Positions 27,001 to 33,954 of a DNA stretch of 44,870 bases are shown here, piece by piece. A program made the position numbers and the translations under genes. Origin of the DNA: Lentisphaerota bacterium (lineage in GTDB: Bacteria; Verrucomicrobiota; Lentisphaeria; Oligosphaerales; JABHEG01); the NCBI GenBank assembly GCA_018676675.1, contig JABHEG010000313.1, forward strand, positions 1-44,870, given 5' to 3'. The number at the start of each line of letters is the position of its first letter. Position 1 is the first letter of the stretch. The notes beneath the pieces are model-generated. The model was given only the letters and a program-made list of their open reading frames with translations, searched no databases and was not told the origin of the DNA.

Positions 27001-30000
27001 GTGACAAACCGCAGTGACAAGGCGGTCCGCCTGGCCGTGAAGGCTTCCGTGCATGACGGCGAGGAGACCGTTCTTGAGTTGGGCGTCAAGGGACTATCCT
27101 TGGCCGCAGATGGCTCACAGAACGTTGAACTTCAGGTCCCCTGGAAGACACCGCGTTTGTGGCGTCCACTCGACCCTCACCTGTACGTGCTGAACATCGA
27201 GCTGACCAACCTTGCCACCGGCGAACGACTCGATCTTGCCCGTGAGCGGTTCGGTTTCCGCGAGAGCTGGATTGAGGGCAACCAGATGATGCTTAACGGA
27301 ACCCCCATCAAGCTCAAGGGCTCGACCGGATTTGTCGCTTATTGGGTCGACAGCGACCTCCAGCTCAACCGGGGTACGAACAATGACGCCAATTACCTCG
27401 ATGAGACCGGCATGCTGGCCAGCCAAGCGGTCACCATGGTCTGCAACAGCGCCAGCACACACAACGTCGACCGCGAGATATTCTGGGAAACAGCCAAAAC
27501 CAACATGATAGCGGCAGTCAAGCGCAAGCAGAACCACCCGTGCATCCTGGCCTGGGACCTGTCCAACGAGTGGTACTGCTTCCTGGGTTACTCCAACGGC
27601 GAGAACATCGTGGGCGCCCGCCGGCTGATGGGGCTGACCGACGTGCTCCGCGCCTACGACCCAACCCGCTGGACGTTCTACGACGGCGACGGCGACCTCG
27701 ACGGCCTGCTGGACAACTTCTGCGGCCACTACATGGTCGAGGGGACACGCCCCAATCCCGTCCACGGATTCGGCTTTAACGGACACGCCAACTACTTCCC
27801 TGACGGGGCCTTCTGGCGGCCGCTCGAAGCCGACTTCAAGGTTGGAGAAGAGGTCTGTGTCAACGTATACAGAAAGTGGTACGTGCCATACGGGTCGAAG
27901 CCGATCATGGACACGGAGAACCTTTGGAAGACCGGTGGTTACATGCCCCCGGGCTTCACAAAGGTCATCGGTGAGGAAGATGTGATTTCGCCGGCTGTGG
28001 ACAGTGGCCGCGGCGAGATCGTCTGGTTCTGGAAACAGAATATCGATGCCCACCGTGATCTGGGCTGCAATTCCATCAGTACCTACCTACACGCCGGCAC
28101 CCACTCGCGAGGAAACGTCAGTCGCTGCTTCATCATGCCCGACACCCGGCACCACGGCTTTGCCAGACGCCCGTACCGACAGCGCTATTCGCTGCATAAC
28201 GACACGTTTGAGCCGGCGAGATACGTCCTGAGCTGGACCCTCACGGGGCTCGACGGCAAAGTGCACGCCAAAGAAGCAGCTCCACCATGCGAAATGACGA
28301 CCGGCGACCTGCAACGCGGCGAATTTTCCATAGACCTGCCGGACGTGGATGAACGTACGCCCTTCACCCTCACCGTCCGCCTCGAAGCGAATGGTCGGCT
28401 GGCCTATAGCGAAGAACGCGACATCGAGGTCTGGCCGGACACACCAGTTAAGATGGTGAGTGGTCCGCGCACCATCGCTCTGTTCGATCCGTCCGGGCAA
28501 ACAGCCGCCGTCCTCCAACAAGGCGGTCTGGAATTCGAGGACGTCGGCGCTTTGGCTGCGGCGGCAGGGAAGTCGGCTTCTTCTGTGCTGGTGATCGGTG
28601 AGGGTGCATTGGACGAGAAGAACGCCGACCTTTCGCCGCTGCAGCCCTTCGTAGAGAAAGGTGGCCGCGTCCTGGTGCTCGCCCAGAGAGTTACCCCGTT
28701 GGGACTGCCGGCGGATACGAAGCTCGAACCCCGCGAGTGGTCCAGCATGCCGTTCGTCCGCTTAGGCGATCACCCAATCCTCGAAGGCATTTCCTCCTGG
28801 GATCTACACTTCTGGCAACCGGATCGTGTCAGCGCCCGCGGGGCCTACACCAAACCTGAAGGCGGCCCTGCTGTCAGCCTCGTGGACAGCGGCACAATCA
28901 CCGGCCTGGAATGGGTGCAAATGATGGAGCTCTTCCGCGCGCGGGGAAGCTATCTGCTCTGCCAGCTGAACCTGGTCGGTGGTTACGCCGAAGAACCCAT
29001 GGCTCGCGAACTGCTGGCCAGAGTCATGCGCTATGCCGCGCGTGGTGCAGCCGTCGTGTCACCCGGAGCGCAACTGCAGGTTTTCGCCCCTGTGGAGGGA
29101 GCGGTCGAGCAGCAGCTCCAGGAAGTTGGTGCGACCTACGAGATAGCGCTGCCTGATGCCGCCGTGACACCGGGTGCTGTCGTGCTTCTTGATGCTGAGA
29201 CCAAGCCGAGCGTCAGACAGGTAACTCGTCTTGCGCAAGCCCTCCGGGACGGGACCAGAGTCGTAGTGACCGGCGTGCAACCGACCGACGCCCCCTGGCT
29301 CGGCCAGCTTGCCGGCGCAGACGTCACGGTCACCGTGCCGCCCTACCTGATGTGGACTGGCCGCGGGTTCCGCAAGGCCTACCATCCGTACACGGCAGGG
29401 CTGAGCCACGCGGATCTGTACTACAAGAAGAAGGACAATGCGGAGTCCGGAAGTGCACAGGCCGAGAACCCCACCTTGACCATCGAGCCATTCCAGCACG
29501 TCAGTGTTTCCGTTCCCGGTTGCCAGGAGCTGGTCTTCCCCGGCGCACTGGTGACAGGCCCCGTCGGCAACGGCCAACTCGTCCTCGATCAACGCCGCTG
29601 GATGACGAGCAACGAGAAGCTGCAGACACCGGCGCGGCGGAACCTGTCAGCCCTGATGCTGGGGTTGGGAGTGCAGCTCGCCCCCGTGTCCAAACCGCGC
29701 ACACTACCTGGGAAGGTGGACTACCAGCCCATCGACCTGGCACCGTTCGCCAATCGCGCACTGGCCGACGAGAAAGCCGAAGACGGCGTGGGCGGTTGGA
29801 GCGACCAAGGCCCAACGGCAGACCTGCGGACCTTCAAGACCGGTCGCCGGTCCTTCCAGGGAGTCCCGTTCACGATCGCCGAAGCCCCCAGCAGTATCAT
29901 CGTGCTGGCCGGTGGCGGCCGCCCCGGCACGTTGCCGGGTGAGGTCACCATCCCCGTCGGCTTCCAGGCCGAGGGATTCTACTTCCTGCACAGCTCCGCC

Positions 30001-30699
30001 TACAGCTCAGCCAAGCTGATCTGTCTCTACCAGATTCAGTACGCAGACGGCAGTACCCATGACATCCAGGTGCGCAACGAAGAGAACATCCGCGATTGGG
30101 CTGGCAAGCCCGGGCCCTTCCTGCGCGAGAAGAAAGACACCCGCACGAGGGTTGGCTGGACCGGCAGCACGCCGATGTGGCCCCTGGTCGGCGTGTATCG
30201 CATGCTCTGGGTCAACCCGCGCCCGGACGTCCCGATCAAGGCCATCCGCTTTGCCAACCCGGTCAGGAGGTCCGTGCCCATGCTCTTAGGATTGACCGCT
30301 GCCACAACCCGCGACGTGAAAATCGAGATTCCCAAAGATACGGCCGCGGCAGCCCGCCTCCTGGCCGAAGCCAAGCAACGGCCGGCCGAGCAGCGTCCCC
30401 AGGCCATTGGGATGCTGCGCAAAGCCATCGCAATGGCCCCCGGACTGTCGGACGCCTACCAGACGCTGGCCACTCTCCTGGAAGCGTCAGGCGACGAAGA
30501 TGCCGCCCTGGATGTCTACCGCCAGTGGACCGCCGCCGGCACGGCTACTCCCCTGCCCTGGAACCGGATCGGCAAGATCATGCTGAAACGTCAGAACCAC
30601 AAGGCCGCTTTGGAAGCCTACACGCAATCCCTGCGCGTGGAATTCAACCAGCCCCCCATTATCGAAGCCCGCAAGAAACTGGAAGCCCGACAGGAATAG
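24040..30699 (+). CDS. Giant secreted GH2-type hydrolase with LamG module and TPR tail (2,219 residues)
   Basis: Exported protein: KKQVILIGAWVIAALIV signal. A CBM-like jelly-roll (LLTNGSFEFW) covers about 25-200. A LamG/concanavalin-like module is at about 217-401 (GQWMHVAVTWD; RFYVDGVLV), then an Ala/Pro/Lys linker near 417-444. GH2-type sugar-binding and Ig-like domains are about 800-1,085. The barrel has DLSNEW, acid/base Glu1177, and MDTENLW, nucleophile Glu1293. A GATase-like Rossmann segment (SVLVIGEGAL; KGGRVLVLAQR) lies near 1,515-1,565, followed by more sandwich modules. The last 120 residues are tetratricopeptide repeats (AIGMLRKAIAMAPGLSDAYQ; AALEAYTQSLRVEF). It shares the GH2-plus-GATase plan of the preceding gene, so the pair probably arose by duplication, but the LamG and TPR parts are its own. 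The start is either ATG 24040 (AGAGGA 3 bases upstream, close) or ATG 24028; both are 3-15 bases after the previous stop. Confidence 0.85.
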   Translation: MKKQVILIGAWVIAALIVGPVIMAAQTNLLTNGSFEFWTQYHPDHLPGLSKVLPTLDEQEPLVPVRWWAQGPPTTTLKRSAEAHSGRHAVSVVRAKGAPGTYMHLSYLEVNPGSTYTFGVWIKGKGSITVRPSGKALEGNQELGSVSGKATDQWQEVSGTFTAPRHIRLVQLNLAIGGETDLLIDDAHISAELDHPYDADAVLRDRPVRDADTVLLADFETKDPQASFDVKAHLTDENGGRFGRGLRLDKPDSVRFPLTLGTMPEEGTLECWLSPDSWGKGMRGFIALSSAKYGVADLNSDTSNSLRWGWRIDEARYGKRHSIALGSRLTLTRFRPGQWMHVAVTWDAAAVRFYVDGVLVNLHTDPPVTLWSTPTSLTIGGAHRHMRWNGGVDELHLSKVKRYGPLLPKGSEPVRLAVAAPPPPAVAKATKSVAKTAPSAPEVDIAHERRKLLGTIEPSRPGAFEGQPNPQGHYVYEAASARPLVTGAKLQVRKDHIVPGVDAVRTGGLRRFRLPMNDGLYWTLGDIQPGPYFIELEYQSNKTVRQQVLEAPSPLSYMLYLNGRIIQCNSISDPVQVRPGVWVARLQAAAAEPLRAGDEVMFTNFRPADLVRLVLSPQEPARGAFRAPMKFGTSYHYGHPNLRLNVEPRFVDTKGTPFPNGITAPAESLQALMHRDGKPVAECRIANPLPVALEVQYEAVIRDHYQRVAGTDRARLTLAPHEAVVREIPFEAFADAPAYSMTATANAVNAEEARTALGWPEGETVAFFPGYRQTITWLDPFRAKLHCRVDFSQPVDDIRQIYRLNGRWEMALTPSLQPPMPIPADLAFKPRVVPIPWHQIRLNETTPRMHGAYVRRTFTAPRELVGRSCRLVVEKVTDEGTAYLNGVRIGNVRGGATPLIGDATKVLREGTNELVIVLRDLISIMNPQYVNLQNPEPSVMCLDAPGLFGKRALAMGSVQLEFSPPVVAEDVFVVTSVRKQTIEARLRVTNRSDKAVRLAVKASVHDGEETVLELGVKGLSLAADGSQNVELQVPWKTPRLWRPLDPHLYVLNIELTNLATGERLDLARERFGFRESWIEGNQMMLNGTPIKLKGSTGFVAYWVDSDLQLNRGTNNDANYLDETGMLASQAVTMVCNSASTHNVDREIFWETAKTNMIAAVKRKQNHPCILAWDLSNEWYCFLGYSNGENIVGARRLMGLTDVLRAYDPTRWTFYDGDGDLDGLLDNFCGHYMVEGTRPNPVHGFGFNGHANYFPDGAFWRPLEADFKVGEEVCVNVYRKWYVPYGSKPIMDTENLWKTGGYMPPGFTKVIGEEDVISPAVDSGRGEIVWFWKQNIDAHRDLGCNSISTYLHAGTHSRGNVSRCFIMPDTRHHGFARRPYRQRYSLHNDTFEPARYVLSWTLTGLDGKVHAKEAAPPCEMTTGDLQRGEFSIDLPDVDERTPFTLTVRLEANGRLAYSEERDIEVWPDTPVKMVSGPRTIALFDPSGQTAAVLQQGGLEFEDVGALAAAAGKSASSVLVIGEGALDEKNADLSPLQPFVEKGGRVLVLAQRVTPLGLPADTKLEPREWSSMPFVRLGDHPILEGISSWDLHFWQPDRVSARGAYTKPEGGPAVSLVDSGTITGLEWVQMMELFRARGSYLLCQLNLVGGYAEEPMARELLARVMRYAARGAAVVSPGAQLQVFAPVEGAVEQQLQEVGATYEIALPDAAVTPGAVVLLDAETKPSVRQVTRLAQALRDGTRVVVTGVQPTDAPWLGQLAGADVTVTVPPYLMWTGRGFRKAYHPYTAGLSHADLYYKKKDNAESGSAQAENPTLTIEPFQHVSVSVPGCQELVFPGALVTGPVGNGQLVLDQRRWMTSNEKLQTPARRNLSALMLGLGVQLAPVSKPRTLPGKVDYQPIDLAPFANRALADEKAEDGVGGWSDQGPTADLRTFKTGRRSFQGVPFTIAEAPSSIIVLAGGGRPGTLPGEVTIPVGFQAEGFYFLHSSAYSSAKLICLYQIQYADGSTHDIQVRNEENIRDWAGKPGPFLREKKDTRTRVGWTGSTPMWPLVGVYRMLWVNPRPDVPIKAIRFANPVRRSVPMLLGLTAATTRDVKIEIPKDTAAAARLLAEAKQRPAEQRPQAIGMLRKAIAMAPGLSDAYQTLATLLEASGDEDAALDVYRQWTAAGTATPLPWNRIGKIMLKRQNHKAALEAYTQSLRVEFNQPPIIEARKKLEARQE

Positions 30700-30773
30700 C
30701 GTGCAGCAGAAGGGGGGCCTCCGCTTTGCCTTTGCAGAACGAAGAGGCATGGGGCCTTTCGGTGACTCGTCGT

Positions 30774-30796
30774 CACCCGCTGTACCGCTGCGGGTG
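30774..30796 (+). other. Hairpin in the gap before the sigma-SecA gene
   Basis: CACCCGC at 30774-30780 pairs with GCGGGTG at 30790-30796 around a 9-base loop, 75 bases after the GH2-TPR stop. No T tract follows, so it may only attenuate or stabilise the message. I found no reliable promoter for the downstream gene in the 222-base gap, which leaves open read-through from the operon. Confidence 0.4.
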
Positions 30797-30921
30797 CGAA
30801 AATGGGAAATCCTGTCAGTCAACGCCAATCCTATGGGGTCCATGGTGGGACTATGTCAGTGAAGCCAGTGATCACGCCGGCCGGCAGCAGAACGCACTGG
30901 AACAGCGGACAGGAATGACCG

Positions 30922-33462
30922 ATGGACGACTCAGACACACTGATCAAGCAAACGCTGGACGGAGACTCCTCCGCATATGGCCAACTCGTGCGCCGATTCG
31001 AGGACATGGCCTATGGCTATGCTTACTCGATCCTGAGTGACTTCCATCTCGCCCAAGACGCGGCGCAAGAGGCATTCATTGAGGCACATGCGAAGCTCGT
31101 GGATCTGCGTGTGGCTGCCGCCTTCCCGGGCTGGCTGCGTCGAATCGTCCTCAAACACTGTGACCGGTTGATCCGGAAGAAGCGTGTGCCCACCGTACCC
31201 TTGGCCTCTGCTGCCGGACTCGGTTCCGGAACCCCCGGAGCCGACACTGTCCTGGCGACCCGCGAGATGCAGGAGGAAGCGCTGAGACTTGTCAATGCTC
31301 TTCCTGAGCAGGAACGCCTCGCCATCACCCTCTTTCATCTCGGCGATCACTCGTTGAAGGAAGTGGCAGAATTCCTCGAGGTACCGGTGACGACCGTGAA
31401 AAACCGGCTCCACTCGTCACGCAAGAAGCTTAAGGAACAGATGATGAATATCGTTGATGAAACACTCCAGTCGCATCCGTTACCGGCGCGCTTTGCAGAC
31501 GTCGTCCTGCAGATGAATTACGTACGCGATCGTGTCAACCCATTGGCCGTCCGGATGACGTCTTTGAGTGCTGAACAGATGCGTCAGCAAACCGCGGCTT
31601 TGCGGAAACGCCTCGCCACCGGGGAGCAGCGTGACATAGTCAAGGCAGAGGCCTTTGCGCTTGTGCGCGAGGCCACTCGTCGAGCGTTGCAACAGTCACA
31701 CTATGACGTACAACTCGTCGCCGGCATGATCCTCGACGAAGGGTGGGTGGCGGAGACTTCCACGGGCGAGGGCAAGACCATCATCTGTTTCCCAGCCGTA
31801 TACATGGCGGCGCTCGAAGGGATGCATGTGCACGTGGCAACGGTCAACGACTACCTCGCCACTCGGGACGCGGCGTTGGCCAAACGCGTGTTTGACATGC
31901 TTGACGTCACTGTCGGACATATTGCGCACAGCGACAAGGCGAAACGCACTCCGGCCTACGACTGCGACGTCACCTATGGTTGCTGGTCGGCATTCGTGTG
32001 CGCCTACGTAGAGGCCGTGGGCGCAGGCTCAGAGGCAGAGATTCCGCTCGACATGGCGATCCTCGATGAGATCGACAGCGTCCTGATTGATAACGCCAAC
32101 ACGCCCGTGAGCGGGCCGTCACCAACGACAGCAGACCGAGCCACACTCGAGCGTGCGGACGAGATCGCGAAACGCCTCCTCCACGATTCGGACCACGGGA
32201 AGGCCCCCTCCTTCCACGTGGATCCCAAACATCGATGGTCAGTTGCTCTCACTGACGGCGCACTGGCCGATGTCGACGTTGACGACGACCAACGACACAA
32301 TGTCGAACAAGCGATTCGAGCCAATCTGCTCTACGGCAAAGGACGTGAGTACGTGGTCGAGGACGGGAAAGTGTGGATCCTTGACCAATCAACCGGTCGT
32401 CCGAGTCGGCAGTCAAGATGGTCGGAGGGCTTGCACCAAGCCGTTGAGATCAAGGAGCAGGTTGCTGTCACGCCAGTGCCCTCGGCAAGGAGTTCACTCC
32501 GGACACGAGATCACTACCGTCGTTACCGGAGACTTGCCGGAGTGACCGGCAGCGCATCGCCGCAGGCAGCCGAATTCCAGGCCGTCTATGGGCTCAACAT
32601 CGGCATCGTGCCGACCCGACGCGACCTGAACCGGATCGACCACGACGACCGCGTGTACGCCGATACCGAGAGCATGTACAGCGCGGTGCTTGCGGAGGCG
32701 CTTCACTGCAGCCGCGACCTACGTCGCCCGGTACTGGTCCGTACCCGTGACATCAATGAGTCCGAACGACTTTCTGCCGTGCTGACGTCAGCCGGGATCG
32801 AGCACGAACTCCTCAACGCACATCCGCAGAACGCACAGCGGGAAGAAGAAATCGTTGGAGCGGCGGGCAAGTTGCATCCGGCCAGGCCGGGGAGTAGGAG
32901 GCTGGTCGGCGCCGTGACTGTTGCCACGAACATGGCCGGCCGTGGCACGGATATCCGAGTCGATCCCCGAGCCCTCCGGCGTGACTGCCGCGTGCCCGGC
33001 GCCAGGAAGCTCAAGCAGCTCGGGGTTGACAACGATGAGCTGCACCCGTCAGGCACGGTGAAGTGCTGCCTGTCTTGTTCCGACTACGACGAGGCAAGCA
33101 ATTGCGCGGGCTGCTTCAAGTCGAAGCTGAATCCCGAGTTCCCCCGACGCGGCCGCACGGCATGCCGACTAGAAGTGCCCTGCGGTCTACACGTGATCGG
33201 CGTGGGCCGAGAAGGAATGCGCACAGACAGCCAACTGCGTTCCCGGGCCGGGCGCCAAGGAGAGCCCGGTTCCTGCCGCTTCTTCCTCTCAATGGAGGAC
33301 GAGCTGGTGCAAGCCGTCAATGCTGACGCCCCGCTTCCCGTTCCTGACGGAACGCGTTGCCTGGAAAACCCGGAACTCAACGGCGCCATCAGACGCGCGC
33401 AGCAGCAGCGGGAGGAGGCCGACTCGGCCATTCGAGTCGAGCTCGCGTCTCCTGCTCGTTGA
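30922..33462 (+). CDS. ECF sigma factor fused to a SecA-like ATPase motor
   Basis: An 846-residue single open frame joining two families that normally act apart. Residues 5-90 are ECF sigma region 2 (AQDAAQEAFIEAH at 44-56, then the promoter-melting helix) and 120-172 region 4, with the helix-turn-helix SLKEVAEFLEVPVTTVKNRL. From about 214 the protein is SecA-like: EAFALVREATRRAL and HYDVQL (243-265), Walker A TGEGKT (281-286), TVNDYLATRDA (308-318), Walker B DEIDSVLID (382-390), a short preprotein-crosslinking-like segment (about 391-490), RWSEGLHQAVEIKE (499-512), VTGSA (541-545), ATNMAGRGTDI (668-678) and QLRSRAGRQGEPGS (771-784). It ends about 50 residues after the last motor motif and so lacks the helical scaffold/wing domains of about 900-residue SecA. 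A seven-cysteine insert lies at 715-754. No signal peptide. The ATG at 30922 has AGGA 7 bases upstream. Function unknown; a motor-controlled transcription factor is the simplest reading. Confidence 0.93.
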   Translation: MDDSDTLIKQTLDGDSSAYGQLVRRFEDMAYGYAYSILSDFHLAQDAAQEAFIEAHAKLVDLRVAAAFPGWLRRIVLKHCDRLIRKKRVPTVPLASAAGLGSGTPGADTVLATREMQEEALRLVNALPEQERLAITLFHLGDHSLKEVAEFLEVPVTTVKNRLHSSRKKLKEQMMNIVDETLQSHPLPARFADVVLQMNYVRDRVNPLAVRMTSLSAEQMRQQTAALRKRLATGEQRDIVKAEAFALVREATRRALQQSHYDVQLVAGMILDEGWVAETSTGEGKTIICFPAVYMAALEGMHVHVATVNDYLATRDAALAKRVFDMLDVTVGHIAHSDKAKRTPAYDCDVTYGCWSAFVCAYVEAVGAGSEAEIPLDMAILDEIDSVLIDNANTPVSGPSPTTADRATLERADEIAKRLLHDSDHGKAPSFHVDPKHRWSVALTDGALADVDVDDDQRHNVEQAIRANLLYGKGREYVVEDGKVWILDQSTGRPSRQSRWSEGLHQAVEIKEQVAVTPVPSARSSLRTRDHYRRYRRLAGVTGSASPQAAEFQAVYGLNIGIVPTRRDLNRIDHDDRVYADTESMYSAVLAEALHCSRDLRRPVLVRTRDINESERLSAVLTSAGIEHELLNAHPQNAQREEEIVGAAGKLHPARPGSRRLVGAVTVATNMAGRGTDIRVDPRALRRDCRVPGARKLKQLGVDNDELHPSGTVKCCLSCSDYDEASNCAGCFKSKLNPEFPRRGRTACRLEVPCGLHVIGVGREGMRTDSQLRSRAGRQGEPGSCRFFLSMEDELVQAVNADAPLPVPDGTRCLENPELNGAIRRAQQQREEADSAIRVELASPAR

Positions 33463-33470
33463 TCCACGTC

Positions 33471-33493
33471 GGGGTCAGGCACTATAGCAATAT
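33471..33493 (+). repeat. REP-like GGGGTCAGG motif
   Basis: GGGGTCAGGCACTATAGCAA starts at 33471, just past the sigma-SecA stop. Related GTCGGGG-containing segments occur at about 35107, 37465 and 37522. The GGGGTCAGG opening resembles short palindromic repeats served by REP-associated tyrosine transposases, but no such transposase is in the window. Confidence 0.4.
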
Positions 33494-33727
33494 CGGCTAG
33501 TCGTTATGGGCAAATGACATAGGGGATCAAACACTCGTTGCTAGCACCGTTAGAAACGGTTCTTTGCTCTTGTCGAAAACGATCCAGCGCCATCCATCCA
33601 TCCATCCACGTCTCGTTCCTATCGACGACATCATAGCGCCTCATCCCGATTCTGTCCGCGGTTCGGCTAACCCAATCGGCATCACCCACTGCCAGCGAGT
33701 TGGACCAGAAGGGCTGGTACTCTCGGC

Positions 33728-33785
33728 AATGTTCTGTCGGTAAACATATTGGGGCCTCGGATATAGTATCTGCCCCCCTGTTGGT
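33728..33785 (+). repeat. Direct repeat family, copy 1 (TATCTGCCCCCCTGTT)
   Basis: Reads AATGTTCTGTCGGTAAACAT followed by a variable few bases and then GGATATAGTATCTGCCCCCC. It is nearly identical over about 58 bases to copy 2 at 33818-33875. GATATAGTATC is close to a palindrome. Confidence 0.8.
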
Positions 33786-33817
33786 AAGAGGAAGTAGCTA
33801 TCAATCAGCGACGTGCA

Positions 33818-33875
33818 ATGCTCTGTCGGTAAACATATAGTGGCCTTGAATACAGTATCTGCCCCCCTGTTGAAT
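33818..33875 (+). repeat. Direct repeat family, copy 2
   Basis: Same order as copy 1 (AATGCTCTGTCGGTAAACAT, then GAATACAGTATCTGCCCCCC). It lies 80 bases before the Gfo/Idh gene start. Copies 1 and 2 are in direct orientation, 90 bases apart. Confidence 0.8.
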
Positions 33876-33954
33876 GGGCCCCCGTCCGGAAGCAGGTGGC
33901 TTTGGCAAAGGGAGTGCCCTGCTGAGTCGTGTGTAATCAGGGAAGGGGCTTAGG

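Larger units (their letters stand above)
33463..33954. other. Gene-less, repeat-rich spacer
   Basis: About 490 bases holding a GTCGGGGTCAG-type motif (33469-33480), four CATC units at 33591-33606, and two direct copies of a TATCTGCCCCCCTGTT-containing repeat. A 61-codon minus-strand frame at 33504-33689 has no recognisable domain and spans the CATC units, so I do not call it a gene. Confidence 0.6.

Noticed and set aside
27115..28053. 312-codon minus-strand frame within the second GH2 giant
   Set aside because: Antisense shadow of the GH2 barrel, which carries DLSNEW and MDTENLW on the plus strand.
30710..30925. Protein-like stretch (WGPWWDYVSEASDHAGRQQN) in the gap before the sigma-SecA gene
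   Set aside because: It is in a different frame from the sigma-SecA gene, has no start with a ribosome site, and matches nothing I recognise. Kept as noise, though a short leader peptide cannot be excluded.
33504..33689. 61-codon minus-strand ORF in the repeat-rich spacer
   Set aside because: Spans the CATC simple repeat and shows no domain or ribosome site.
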